A stretch of DNA of 64,000 nucleotides from Thermococcus sp. (GTDB lineage Archaea > Methanobacteriota_B > Thermococci > Thermococcales > Thermococcaceae): assembly GCF_026991495.1 (NCBI RefSeq), contig NZ_JALXBJ010000034.1, forward strand, positions 1 to 64,000. The letters run 5' to 3'. Position 1 is the first letter of the stretch, and each line of letters opens with the position of its first letter. The notes under the pieces were generated by a model that was not told the DNA's origin, searched no databases, and saw only the letters and a program-made list of their open reading frames with translations. Positions 51,060-59,471 of this stretch are shown piece after piece. Position numbers and translations under genes: made by a program.

Positions 51060-51263
51060 ATGGGGGTGGAAGCTGAAACCGGAAAGGAGGTTATATACGG
51101 GCTGGCTGCGATAACATTGACGTTGCTGTTTGTCTTGTTTGCGTTCTTGCTCCACAACGTTGTCTGGATTGTCGCAGGAATGCTCTTTACGGTCTGCTTC
51201 ATTCTCTACGAGGCAGAGGTGCACGGCTTGGGCTTCTTCACAAAGCCGAAGGTCAAGGGTTAG
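51060..51263 (+). CDS. Small two-helix membrane protein upstream of cydA
   Basis: A 67-residue protein with a short acidic N terminus, two closely spaced membrane helices (about 13-35 and 38-57), and a basic tail (K-P-K-V-K-G). ATG 51060 follows GGTGGTC; an earlier in-frame TTG is less likely. It is separated from cydA by about 117 nt containing a T-run and the cydA promoter, so it is not strictly cotranscribed, but the promoters are alike. It might be an accessory bd-oxidase subunit, by analogy with small bacterial CydX/CydS proteins, although it has two helices rather than one. This is an inference. Confidence 0.68.
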   Translation: MGVEAETGKEVIYGLAAITLTLLFVLFAFLLHNVVWIVAGMLFTVCFILYEAEVHGLGFFTKPKVKG

Positions 51264-51275
51264 TTTGCCTGCTCT

Positions 51276-51291
51276 ACCTTTTCGTTTTTTG
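51276..51291 (+). terminator. T-run terminator after the small membrane protein gene
   Basis: CCTTTTCGTTTTTTGT lies 13 nt after the stop and ahead of the cydA promoter. Confidence 0.5.
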
Positions 51292-51303
51292 TCGGGTACA
51301 TAT

Positions 51304-51364
51304 GTTTGAAAAGCCGAAAACATTATAAGTTTGAACCCCACTGAGAATAGTTTGAGGGTCAAAC
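51304..51364 (+). promoter_or_regulatory. cydA promoter with three GTTTGA repeats and a palindrome
   Basis: BRE/TATA CGAAAACATTATAAG spans 51316-51330. GTTTGA occurs at 51304, 51329 and 51350. The last begins a perfect palindrome GTTTGA-GGG-TCAAAC (51350-51364) that lies at or just past the expected start of transcription, where a bound repressor would block it. GGGAGGTGA and the ATG at 51381 follow. Confidence 0.5.
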
Positions 51365-51380
51365 AGGGAGGTGACACGGA

Positions 51381-52904
51381 ATGGATCCGGTGCTGCTTTC
51401 GAGGATACAGTTCGCCCTAACCGCCGGCTACCATTGGATTTTCGTGCCGGCGAGCATAGGGATGGGCTTTATGGTGTTTCTGATATGGACAATGGCGGCG
51501 ATAACCAATGAGGATCAGTGGTACAAGGCGGCGAAGTTCTTCAGCAAGTGGCTCGGAGTCTTCTTCGTCCTTGGAGTTCCTACTGGAATCGTCATGGAGT
51601 TCGAGTTCGGGGCAAATTGGGCCAACTATTCAACCTTTGTAGGTTCGATATTCGGGCCGCCGCTGATGCTCGAGGGACTCTTCGCCTTCGCCCTTGAGTC
51701 AACGTTCATAGGCGTCCTCCTCTTCGGCATGGACAGGCTCCCCAAGGTCATAAGCTGGATCTCGTCGTTCTTCGTCTTCATAGGCTCAAGCCTTTCAGGT
51801 CTCTGGATCCTCATAGCAAACAGCTGGCAGCAGACGCCAAGTGCGTACATAATCAAAAACGCTGCGCTCGGTCCAAGGGCAGAGCTTACGGACTTTATGA
51901 AAGCGGTATTCAACCCGCTCTTAGTTTCCCAGTACACCCATACCATAAACTCGGCCATACTAACCGGTTCCTACATAGTCGCGGCGGTTGGGGCCTACTA
52001 CCTTCTCAAGAAGAGGCACGTCCAGGTCGCGAGGAGCGCCGTTGCAATAGGCATCGTCGTTCTCGCCATAAGCTCTGTGATCCAGCTGTACCCAACTGGC
52101 CACGCCGAGGGCAGGGTCATAGCCAAGTACCAACCGACCAAGTTGGCCGCGGACGAGGGCCTCTTCAAGACGGAAACTGGGGCACCGATGATAGTCTTCG
52201 GGATCGTCGACGAGAAGAACCAGGAGGTCAAGGCTGCAATCGGGATTCCAAAGCTCCTGAGCTGGCTCTCATTCGGCGACTGGAACGCGAAGGTTCTCGG
52301 CCTTCACGATGCAGCAAAATACGTATGGTACCAGCAGGTTCTCAACAACCCGAACTACGCCAATGAAAAGGTCAAGAAGCAGGTAGTTGACAGCATAATG
52401 AAGGCCTACGGCATCAACCCGAACGACCCGCAGGCAAACGAGAAGATGGTTCAGATTCTTGAGAAGTCCGTGCCCGTTGCCTTCATGTTCTACGCCTACC
52501 GCGTCATGGTCGGCCTGGGAACGCTCTTCATCCTGATCGGCCTCGTTGGGCTTCTCCTGCTCCTCATCGGCAGGCTCTACGACGCAAGGTGGTTCCTCAA
52601 GGTGCTCGTCGTTACACTCCCGCTCCCGTGGCTCGCCGGAGAAGCGGGCTGGTTCACCCACGAGGTCGGGAGACAGCCTTGGATGGTATGGGGTATGGTG
52701 ACTGTCAAAAACGGCGCCTCAGCGAACGTCTCAGCGGCAAGCGTGCTGACGACGCTCATAGGATTCGTGGTAGTTTACACCATACTGTTCTACATCTGGC
52801 TCTACTTTGTTAAGAAGCTCGTCAGAGAGGGGCCCGAGCCGGTTGAGGGTGATGTTACTGCCAAACCAGCCCCTGCAGTCAGCGCCGCGGGAGGTGGCCA
52901 GTGA
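51381..52904 (+). CDS. cydA: Cytochrome bd oxidase subunit I
   Basis: A 507-residue CydA, about nine helices. It oxidises quinol and reduces O2 in the cell membrane. Heme ligands are intact: His18 (b595 or d site), His187 in Y-T-H-T (b558) and Met376 in R-V-M-V-G-L-G. The proton-path Glu98 and Glu106 are present. Q-loop residues Lys254 and Glu259 (K-L-A-A-D-E) and the G-R-Q-P-W motif (430-434) match those tied to quinol oxidation in E. coli. The long Q-loop is closer to the E. coli type than to short Q-loop forms. The C-terminal tail is Ala/Pro-rich. All of this predicts a working enzyme. Confidence 0.95.
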   Translation: MDPVLLSRIQFALTAGYHWIFVPASIGMGFMVFLIWTMAAITNEDQWYKAAKFFSKWLGVFFVLGVPTGIVMEFEFGANWANYSTFVGSIFGPPLMLEGLFAFALESTFIGVLLFGMDRLPKVISWISSFFVFIGSSLSGLWILIANSWQQTPSAYIIKNAALGPRAELTDFMKAVFNPLLVSQYTHTINSAILTGSYIVAAVGAYYLLKKRHVQVARSAVAIGIVVLAISSVIQLYPTGHAEGRVIAKYQPTKLAADEGLFKTETGAPMIVFGIVDEKNQEVKAAIGIPKLLSWLSFGDWNAKVLGLHDAAKYVWYQQVLNNPNYANEKVKKQVVDSIMKAYGINPNDPQANEKMVQILEKSVPVAFMFYAYRVMVGLGTLFILIGLVGLLLLLIGRLYDARWFLKVLVVTLPLPWLAGEAGWFTHEVGRQPWMVWGMVTVKNGASANVSAASVLTTLIGFVVVYTILFYIWLYFVKKLVREGPEPVEGDVTAKPAPAVSAAGGGQ

Positions 52905-53899
52905 TGGACTACGCGACTGCCTGGTTTTACTTTTCGGCCTTCCTCCTGGGAATGTACCTTGCCTTTGACGGCTTCGACCTCGGACTTGGCTCACTGCTGT
53001 TTTTCATCAAGGACGAGAGGGACAAAGACATACTCGTAAACACCATCGCTCCGGTCTGGGACGGCAACGAGGTCTGGTTCATCACCTGGGGTGCAGGGAT
53101 ATTCGCAATGTGGCCGGCCCTCTACGCCGTACTCTTCAGCACGTTCTACCTTGCGGTCTGGCTGCTCGCGTTCCTCTTCATCTTCAGGGCGGTCAGCTTT
53201 GAGTTCAGGAACAAGTACAAGAAGCTCTGGGACTACCTCTTCGCCACCGTCAGCGCGCTAATCCCGCTCATCATAGGGGTCATAGTCGGCAATCTAATCC
53301 AGGGGATCCCGATAGACGCCAAAGGCTTCCACGGCTCGCTCCTGACGCTCTTCAGGCCCTTCCCGCTCATAGTGGGTCTCTTCGTGCTCTTCGCGGTGAT
53401 GTGGCACGGGGCCAACTGGGCGGTCTACAAGACGACAGGAAAGATACAGGAGCAGATGAGGAAGCACGCCTTCAACTTCTGGATCCTCACGGTGGTGTTC
53501 CTCCTGCTCGTCGTCGTCGGCATGAAGGTCTGGGCACCCTCAAGATTCGACAGGGCGCTGACACCACTCGGGCTTACACTGACGCTGATAATCCTAATAG
53601 CGGCCCTCTTGGACGGCTACCTCATCAAGAAGGGCGACGAAAAGCTCAGCTTCTACATAAGCTGGCTCGCGTTCCCGCTGGTGGTCTACCTCGTCTACTA
53701 CTCAATGTACCCCAACTGGGTCATCTCAACAACCGACCCGAAGTTCAAGCTCAGCATCCAAACGCTCGCGGCCTCGCCGCTGACCCTCCAGGCGGTCTTA
53801 GGGATCTCGGTGATATTGGCAGTGATAATCATGAGCTACACCCTCTACGTCTACAAGATGTTCGGGGGCAAGGTCACCGAGGCAGAGGGCTATTACTGA
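52904..53899 (+). CDS. cydB: Cytochrome bd oxidase subunit II
   Basis: A 331-residue CydB, about eight helices. F-D-G-F-D-L-G (21-27) and W-D-G-N-E-V-W (52-58) carry the conserved Asp residues of the proton channel. The ATG overlaps the cydA TGA (TGATG), with GGAGGTGG 6 nt upstream, so the subunits are translationally coupled. No cydC/cydD assembly transporter is adjacent. A T-rich terminator follows. Confidence 0.94.
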   Translation: MDYATAWFYFSAFLLGMYLAFDGFDLGLGSLLFFIKDERDKDILVNTIAPVWDGNEVWFITWGAGIFAMWPALYAVLFSTFYLAVWLLAFLFIFRAVSFEFRNKYKKLWDYLFATVSALIPLIIGVIVGNLIQGIPIDAKGFHGSLLTLFRPFPLIVGLFVLFAVMWHGANWAVYKTTGKIQEQMRKHAFNFWILTVVFLLLVVVGMKVWAPSRFDRALTPLGLTLTLIILIAALLDGYLIKKGDEKLSFYISWLAFPLVVYLVYYSMYPNWVISTTDPKFKLSIQTLAASPLTLQAVLGISVILAVIIMSYTLYVYKMFGGKVTEAEGYY

Positions 53900-53900
53900 G

Positions 53901-53926
53901 CCTTTTTGCCCTTTTTCTTTACCTTT
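53901..53926 (+). terminator. T-rich terminator after cydB
   Basis: Two T-runs (CCTTTTTGCCC and CTTTTTCTTTACC) follow the stop within 26 nt. Confidence 0.55.
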
Positions 53927-53941
53927 GAATTTCGAATTTTT

Positions 53942-53957
53942 TGGGGAAAAGTTTATA
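53942..53957 (+). promoter_or_regulatory. BRE/TATA of the heme/quinone operon
   Basis: GGGAAAAGTTTATAATTC lies about 50-65 nt before ATG 54007. It is the only clear promoter ahead of eleven closely spaced rightward genes reaching the window end. Confidence 0.6.
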
Positions 53958-54006
53958 ATTCGGTAGGCCAAGGTTTATTCTGGTAACCTAAGAGACGGTG
54001 GTCGAA

Positions 54007-55212
54007 ATGCACCGAGGCAAATCTAATAGTTCACGGCCCTATGATAAGAAGCCCCTCCTCGTCTTCTGGGAAACCACAAAGGCCTGCCAGCTCAAGTGCA
54101 AGCACTGTCGGGCGGAGGCTATCCTTCAGGCCCTCCCGGGCGAGTTGACAACCGAAGAAGGGGAGAAACTCATAGATTCTCTAACCGACTTCGGAAGGCC
54201 ATATCCTATTCTAATCCTCACAGGTGGAGACCCGCTCATGAGGAAGGGCATCCTCGAGCTCATTGATCGCGCGGTTGAGAAGGGCATCCGCGTTGGTTTG
54301 GCTCCGGCTGTAACTCCCCTTCTCACCGAGGAAACGATAGATAAAATCGTCGAGCACGGCGTTAAAGCGGTCAGCATAAGCCTCGACAGTCCGTTCCCTG
54401 AGGTTCACGACGCGATAAGGGGCATCGAGGGAACGTGGGAGAGAACCGTCTGGGCGATAAGGGAGTTCCTGAAGAGAAACGTTTCGGTGCAGGTTAACAC
54501 CGTTGTTATGCGCGAGACCGTTGAAGGCTTACCCGAGATGGTGAAGCTTTTGAAAGATTTGGGCGTCGAAATCTGGGAGGTCTTCTACCTCGTTCCAACC
54601 GGCAGGGGCAACTTCGAGAGCGATTTAAGGCCGGAGGAGTGGGAGGATGTAACCCACTTCCTTTACGAAGCATCGAAGCACCTCCTCGTCAGGACAACAG
54701 AAGGTCCGATGTTCAGGCGTGTGGCAATAATGAGAAAGGCCCTTGAGGAGAAGGGAACAAACCCGGATGAAGTTCTGAAACCGGGAGAACTCTACTTCAG
54801 GCTCAAGCGTAAGCTGGTTGAACTCCTCGGTGATGGGGGAGAGGCGAGGGCACAGACGATGGGAACGCGCGACGGGAAGGGCATAGTTTTCATTGCCTAC
54901 AACGGGAACGTTTATCCGAGCGGGTTCCTGCCTTACAGCGTTGGAAACGTGAGGGAGAAGGGCTTGGCAGAGATTTACCGGAACTCGGAACTCATGAGAA
55001 AGCTCCGCTCGGCCGAGTTCAAGGGGAGATGTGGGGTCTGTGAATTCAGGGATGTCTGCGGTGGGAGCAGGGCCAGGGCCTACGCCTACCACGTTGATCC
55101 GCTTGCCGAAGACCCTGCCTGCCCCTACGAGCCGGGAACTTACCTTAAGCTCGCCGAGAAATTTGGATTAAACCTCCCGGTTGGCACCTTCGGGGAGCAA
55201 AAACCTGTCTGA
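54007..55212 (+). CDS. Radical SAM/SPASM protein related to AhbD/NirJ (TIGR04053-like)
   Basis: A 401-residue protein. The radical SAM motif C-Q-L-K-C-K-H-C (Cys27, 31, 34) and the T-G-G-D-P motif lie in the N-terminal half. The SPASM tail has C-G-V-C-E-F-R-D-V-C-G-G-S-R-A-R-A-Y-A, then a closing C-P-Y-E. This C-terminal pattern is shared by the TIGR04053 group and by AhbD/NirJ, which act on heme and related tetrapyrroles (AhbD decarboxylates Fe-coproporphyrin III to heme). Its neighbours (ferrochelatase, heme-type importer, HemG-like flavodoxin) favour a tetrapyrrole substrate. ATG 54007 follows GGTGGTCG. Confidence 0.82.
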   Translation: MHRGKSNSSRPYDKKPLLVFWETTKACQLKCKHCRAEAILQALPGELTTEEGEKLIDSLTDFGRPYPILILTGGDPLMRKGILELIDRAVEKGIRVGLAPAVTPLLTEETIDKIVEHGVKAVSISLDSPFPEVHDAIRGIEGTWERTVWAIREFLKRNVSVQVNTVVMRETVEGLPEMVKLLKDLGVEIWEVFYLVPTGRGNFESDLRPEEWEDVTHFLYEASKHLLVRTTEGPMFRRVAIMRKALEEKGTNPDEVLKPGELYFRLKRKLVELLGDGGEARAQTMGTRDGKGIVFIAYNGNVYPSGFLPYSVGNVREKGLAEIYRNSELMRKLRSAEFKGRCGVCEFRDVCGGSRARAYAYHVDPLAEDPACPYEPGTYLKLAEKFGLNLPVGTFGEQKPV

Positions 55213-55222
55213 GGTGGTAAAG

Positions 55223-56281
55223 ATGAAGTGGAAAGCTTTCTTAGTAGTTGGAATCCTCCTGGTTTCGGTCCTCGGTGCCGGCTGCATTGAAAGTTCTAAC
55301 AACTCCACAACGGCAACCCCGAAGGAGATAACCGTCAAGGACTTCGCGGGGAGAACCGTTACCCTTAAAGTTCCCGTCCAGAGGGCAGCAATCCTCTCAA
55401 CTTCGGCCCTTGAGGTGGTCCAGCTACTCAACGCGAGCGACCAGGTGGTTGGAATCCCAGCGGAGGCAAAGGCCGACGCTTTCCTGAGTCCCGACCTTAA
55501 GAACAAGACCGTCGTTGGGAGGAGGCTTAAGATAGACGACTGGGAGAAGGTCTTAGCTTTGAAGCCAGACCTGATCGTCAACCTCTACCTGAAGAAGTTC
55601 TACGACGTTGATGCTTTTCTCAACAGGTCGGCGGGCTACGGGATTCCTGTGATAATGCTCCGCGAGGACAGGCTTGAGGACATCCCGAAGGCCGTTGAGC
55701 TACTCGGAAAGCTCTTCGGAAAGGAGAAAGATGCCAAAGCCTTCGAGGACTACTTCAACGAGCAGGTAAGCGAGGTGAAGGAGATAGCGTCAAAGATACC
55801 GGCAGAGAGGAGGAAGAAGGTCATCATGATACAGCCGATAATGGGGAGGTATTACCTCGTTAACGGCAACGACGTCTTAGCGCAGGCGGTAAGGCTAATC
55901 GGGGGTGAATACCTCGTCAACATTACTGTGAAGGGCTACATCCCCGTCAGGGTTCCGATGGACAGGGAGAAGATAATCGCAAGTTATGGCGATGCCGACG
56001 TTGCAATCCTCCTCACGAGTTCCGTTACACCCTACGAGAAGGTGGAAGAGCTTAAGAACGAGATGTTGAAGGACGATGCCTGGAAGCAGATAAAAGCGGT
56101 CAGAGAAGGCAACGTCGTTGTTCTCCGCGCCGATATGAGCAAAGATTCCTTCCTCCGCTGGAGTCCGAGGCTGGCCGTCGGAATCTGGGTCATAGGGAAG
56201 GCCGTCTATCCGAGCTATTATCCAGACTGGGAAGGCAAAGCGAAGGAGTTCATCAAGAGGTTCTACCCCTTCCTCTCCTGA
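55223..56281 (+). CDS. ABC transporter substrate-binding lipoprotein (heme/cobalamin/siderophore type)
   Basis: A 352-residue binding protein. The lipoprotein signal ends at G-A-G-C (Cys21), followed by an Asn/Thr-rich linker and a TroA/BtuF-type fold. It is 10 nt after the radical SAM gene with GAGGTGGTAAAG upstream of ATG 55223. The permease and ATPase encoded downstream are of the FecCD/BtuCD class. The ligand could be heme, porphyrin, cobalamin or Fe-siderophore; neighbours favour a tetrapyrrole. Confidence 0.86.
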   Translation: MKWKAFLVVGILLVSVLGAGCIESSNNSTTATPKEITVKDFAGRTVTLKVPVQRAAILSTSALEVVQLLNASDQVVGIPAEAKADAFLSPDLKNKTVVGRRLKIDDWEKVLALKPDLIVNLYLKKFYDVDAFLNRSAGYGIPVIMLREDRLEDIPKAVELLGKLFGKEKDAKAFEDYFNEQVSEVKEIASKIPAERRKKVIMIQPIMGRYYLVNGNDVLAQAVRLIGGEYLVNITVKGYIPVRVPMDREKIIASYGDADVAILLTSSVTPYEKVEELKNEMLKDDAWKQIKAVREGNVVVLRADMSKDSFLRWSPRLAVGIWVIGKAVYPSYYPDWEGKAKEFIKRFYPFLS

Positions 56282-56298
56282 ATTTTTGAGGTGAAATC

Positions 56299-57174
56299 AT
56301 GATAGCGGTCTTTCCCGCGAGCCTTGCAGAAATCGTCAAGCTCGTCGGAAAAGCTGGCGAGATAGCTGGGATAAACGAAGAAATCAGGCTCAACTACTGC
56401 CTGCCGGAGCTGAGGGACAGGCCGGTCATAGGCAGGTATCTAAAGAGGACGAAGAAGACATACTGGGACGTTTTAGAGGGAATAAGGCCGAGGTTGATCC
56501 TCGACTTTAAAGTGGAGAACCTTCACTCCTCGGGTGAGCTATATTCCTTCGCCGAAAGAATAAACGCTGAAGTTCTTCTCCTCGACTTTTTAACCGTTGA
56601 CGACCTCATCGAGGGAAGCAGACTGATAGCCGAAAAAACCGGAGGGAACTTCTCAAAGCTCGGCGAGTTCTACGGAAAGCAGCTCGCGAGGATAAGGGAG
56701 ATAACCCGGCTCCTTGAGGAAAAACCGAAGGTGGTTATGCTCTACAGGGGAATAAACGTCGTCACGGGAACCAACGTTATAAGCGACGCGGTTAAGAAGG
56801 CAGGTGCAGAAAGCCTCGGGAAGAGGCTGAGAACTGAAAGGAAGGTCTATCCCCTCAAAAAGGAGGACTTCATCAGGCGCTTTGGCGATGTGGATCACAT
56901 CTTCCTTTTGACGAGCGTTCTGACAAAGGGGGAGAAGCTCGAAGCGATAAGGGATGAGATGCTCGATTCGGCCGAGTGGAAGAAGGTTAAAGCGGTTGAT
57001 GAAGGCAACGTCCACATCGTCGGCTCGGCTTTGGATAGGGAAAGCTTTATGCGCTGGAGTCTCCGCTTGATTCCCGGGATTTACCAGATAGGAAGGCTCG
57101 TCCACGGGAAGGACTTCCCGGACTGGAAGAGGCCAGCGAAAGAGCTTTACAGCCTCTGCGGTGTTGAGGAATGA
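56299..57174 (+). CDS. Signal-less (cytoplasmic) binding-protein-fold homologue
   Basis: A 291-residue protein similar to the preceding lipoprotein over its whole length: both share the R-P-V-I-G-R or T-V-V-G-R segment, the L-L-T-S-x-L-T region, S-F-x-R-W-S-x-R-L and a terminal P-D-W. It starts directly at the folded domain and has neither signal peptide nor lipobox. GAGGTGAAATC precedes ATG 56299, and the sequence upstream does not encode a signal in frame. It is probably a cytoplasmic partner of the importer, perhaps a receiver or chaperone for the imported ligand. That role is a guess. Confidence 0.78.
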   Translation: MIAVFPASLAEIVKLVGKAGEIAGINEEIRLNYCLPELRDRPVIGRYLKRTKKTYWDVLEGIRPRLILDFKVENLHSSGELYSFAERINAEVLLLDFLTVDDLIEGSRLIAEKTGGNFSKLGEFYGKQLARIREITRLLEEKPKVVMLYRGINVVTGTNVISDAVKKAGAESLGKRLRTERKVYPLKKEDFIRRFGDVDHIFLLTSVLTKGEKLEAIRDEMLDSAEWKKVKAVDEGNVHIVGSALDRESFMRWSLRLIPGIYQIGRLVHGKDFPDWKRPAKELYSLCGVEE

Positions 57175-58106
57175 AGAAGCTCGCGCTAATAGTCCTCCCT
57201 TCACTTGCTGTATTCCTCGGAATCTTCGTGGGGAGCTACCCGACCAACCCGCTCAACCTGACACCGGGGGCGGTGAATATAATCTGGGAAATCCGCCTGC
57301 CAAGAACTCTGATGGGCGTTTCCGCTGGAATAGCGCTCTCGTTGGGCGGGATGACCCTCCAAGCCATCTTCAGGAACCCACTCGTTGACACCTACATCCT
57401 CGGTGTTTCCTCCGGCGTTGCCTTGGGGGCAGCTATAGCTGTTGCATTTTTGCCCTTCGCTGGAATCGCGCCTTTAGCGCTCCTCTTTGGTCTCTTAGCG
57501 GTTTTCTTCGCCTACTGGATGGCGAGAATAAACGGGAGGATCTCCACCGTTTCCCTCATCCTCGCGGGCATAATCGTTACCGCCCTCTTCTCGGCTCTGC
57601 TTTCTCTCCTCGAACTCCTCCTTCCGAGCGAGAGCTTATACGCTCTGGTCGTATGGCTAATGGGGAGCCTCTCAAACGCAGACTGGGAAACGGTAATCTA
57701 CTCCCTTCCCGGCGTTCTCATCCTGGCTTTCCTCCTCTTCCTCCTCCGCTGGAATCTCAACGCGATGAGCTTAGGCGATGAGGCCGAATTGCTTGGCCTG
57801 AACGTTCACCTCTGGAGGGGGATTTTCGTCTTCATTTCAGCATTAATGACTACTCTGGTGGTTTCATTCACCGGGATAATCGGCTGGGTCGGGCTTATGG
57901 TTCCACACATGGCGAGGATGCTCGTAGGGCCGGAGCACTCAAGACTAATCCCCGCAACGGTCTCAATCGGAATCACCGTGATGGTCTTAGCTGACATCGT
58001 GGTTAGGCTTCTCCCGGGAGATGTTCCGGTCGGGATAATAACGACTCTGGTGGGAGTTCCATTTTTCGGCTATCTCCTCAGAAAGACCGGGGGTGGATGG
58101 AGTTGA
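57171..58106 (+). CDS. FecCD/BtuC-type ABC permease
   Basis: A 311-residue permease with about nine to ten helices. Family marks are R-L-P-R-T-L near 43-48, G-x-Q-A-I-F-R-N-P-L-V-D-T-Y-I-L-G-V-S-S-G (written T-L-Q-A-I-F-R-N-P-L) and G-W-V-G-L-M-V-P-H-M-A-R near the C terminus. The ATG overlaps the preceding stop (ATGA). It is the membrane channel for the binding protein at 55223 and the ATPase at 58698. Confidence 0.9.
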   Translation: MKKLALIVLPSLAVFLGIFVGSYPTNPLNLTPGAVNIIWEIRLPRTLMGVSAGIALSLGGMTLQAIFRNPLVDTYILGVSSGVALGAAIAVAFLPFAGIAPLALLFGLLAVFFAYWMARINGRISTVSLILAGIIVTALFSALLSLLELLLPSESLYALVVWLMGSLSNADWETVIYSLPGVLILAFLLFLLRWNLNAMSLGDEAELLGLNVHLWRGIFVFISALMTTLVVSFTGIIGWVGLMVPHMARMLVGPEHSRLIPATVSIGITVMVLADIVVRLLPGDVPVGIITTLVGVPFFGYLLRKTGGGWS

Positions 58107-58717
58107 GGATCCTCGTAGTTTACACCACAAGGTACGGAACGACGGAAAAGGCCGCTGAACTGGCTAAGAGACTCTTTGAGGACAGAGAACACAAAGTCGA
58201 TGTTTCGCGGGTCGAGGAGGATCCTTCGCCAATTGGATACGACCTCGTAATCCTGGGCGCTCCAGTTTACCGCGACGGTCCGCACTGGGATTTGATGAGG
58301 TGGGTTGAAGGGCACAAAGGGGAACTTGAGGAGGTTCCCAAAGCGTTCTTCTTGGTTGCTATGCATTTGGCGGGCTCGGTCTTCATGGGGAAGCTGCACG
58401 GCGGGATAGCCTACGCCCAACCGCTGATAGAGGCCTTCGAGGTTCCGCCCTTCTACGGGACACTCATCGGCGGTGAGATAGACCCGGATAAGCTGAGCGA
58501 CGAAGACAGGAGAAAGATGGTCAGGTTTTACGCCGTTCTCGGAGAAAAGCTTGAGAAAAAGAGCCTGTTCAGCGAGAAGGATGTGGAAGCCTTCGTGAGG
58601 AGGGTTTTGCTCTACTACGACTGGTTCGGGAAGCACTTCAGGCGGGGCGAGGTTGAAAAGGCCAAAAGCTTTGACTTCATGGAGAAGGTGAGGGAGCTTG
58701 AGAGGCTTACTGGTTGA
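58097..58717 (+). CDS. HemG-like flavodoxin-domain protein
   Basis: A 206-residue flavodoxin-fold protein with the FMN phosphate loop T-T-R-Y-G-T-T-E-K (near 10-18) and G-A-P-V-Y-R-D-G near 55-62. The closest functional relatives by pattern are HemG-type protoporphyrinogen oxidases, which pass electrons to quinone. It overlaps the permease by 10 nt and is itself overlapped by the ATPase start, so it sits inside a transporter operon. Together with ferrochelatase and cydAB this suggests oxidation of a porphyrinogen. A generic flavodoxin remains possible. Confidence 0.72.
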   Translation: MELRILVVYTTRYGTTEKAAELAKRLFEDREHKVDVSRVEEDPSPIGYDLVILGAPVYRDGPHWDLMRWVEGHKGELEEVPKAFFLVAMHLAGSVFMGKLHGGIAYAQPLIEAFEVPPFYGTLIGGEIDPDKLSDEDRRKMVRFYAVLGEKLEKKSLFSEKDVEAFVRRVLLYYDWFGKHFRRGEVEKAKSFDFMEKVRELERLTG

Positions 58718-59468
58718 GGGCGTTGGCTTTTCCTACGGTGACTTTGAAGTAGATGAGGTCAGTCTCAAGGTCAATCCCGGTGAGCTGGTCTCGATAATCG
58801 GGCCTAACGGGGCTGGAAAGAGCACCCTCCTCAGGTTAATCTACGGAACTCTAAGGCCAGATAAGGGGCGGGTCTTGGTTGATGGAAACGACGTTCACAG
58901 GCTTTCACCAGGGGAAAGGGCAAAACTTTTGGGTTTTGTTCCCCAAGACCACGTCCCAACGTTTCCGTTCAAGGTTCTCGACTTCGTCCTCCTCGGCGCT
59001 ACTCCAGAGCTGGGCACCTTCGGCGCTCCGGGCAAAAAACACAGGAGAAAAGCCCTAGAACTTCTCAAAACGTTTGGCCTTGAGAGCTACGCCGAAAAGC
59101 CTTACACCTCGCTGAGCGGTGGGCAGATGAGGCTCCTCCTGACGGCAAGGGCATTACTGACCTCCCCGAGGTACCTCCTCCTCGACGAGCCGATGAGCGA
59201 ACTCGACCTGAAAAACGCCCTTCTCGTCCTACAAACGGTTAGGAAGCTAACCAAAGAGGGCGTCGGCGTTCTCCTCGTTATACACGACCCCAACTTGGCC
59301 TATCTCTTCTCCGACAGGCTCGTCCTGATGAAAAACGGAAGGGTCGTCGCGGACGGAAGGCCCGATGAGGTCTTCGACGAGGGGCTTTTAAGCGAGGTCT
59401 ACGGAATAGAGCTCAGGCTTATCGACTGCTCCGGTGAAACCGTTTTAAGGCCGAAGTTAGAGGTGTGA
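58698..59468 (+). CDS. FecE/BtuD-type ABC ATPase
   Basis: A 256-residue ATPase with Walker [11 protein letters not shown]-loop V-P-Q-D, signature L-S-G-G-Q-M-R, Walker B L-L-L-D-E-P and H-loop I-H-D. It starts at TTG 58698 within the flavodoxin gene (GGGAG upstream). It energises the FecCD-type permease. Confidence 0.9.
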   Translation: MRGLLVEGVGFSYGDFEVDEVSLKVNPGELVSIIGPNGAGKSTLLRLIYGTLRPDKGRVLVDGNDVHRLSPGERAKLLGFVPQDHVPTFPFKVLDFVLLGATPELGTFGAPGKKHRRKALELLKTFGLESYAEKPYTSLSGGQMRLLLTARALLTSPRYLLLDEPMSELDLKNALLVLQTVRKLTKEGVGVLLVIHDPNLAYLFSDRLVLMKNGRVVADGRPDEVFDEGLLSEVYGIELRLIDCSGETVLRPKLEV

Positions 59469-59471
59469 GCG

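Noticed and set aside
51300-51370. SurR (GTTnnnAAC) site at the cydA promoter
   Set aside because: GTTTGA repeats look similar at first glance, but none is followed by AAC at the right spacing.
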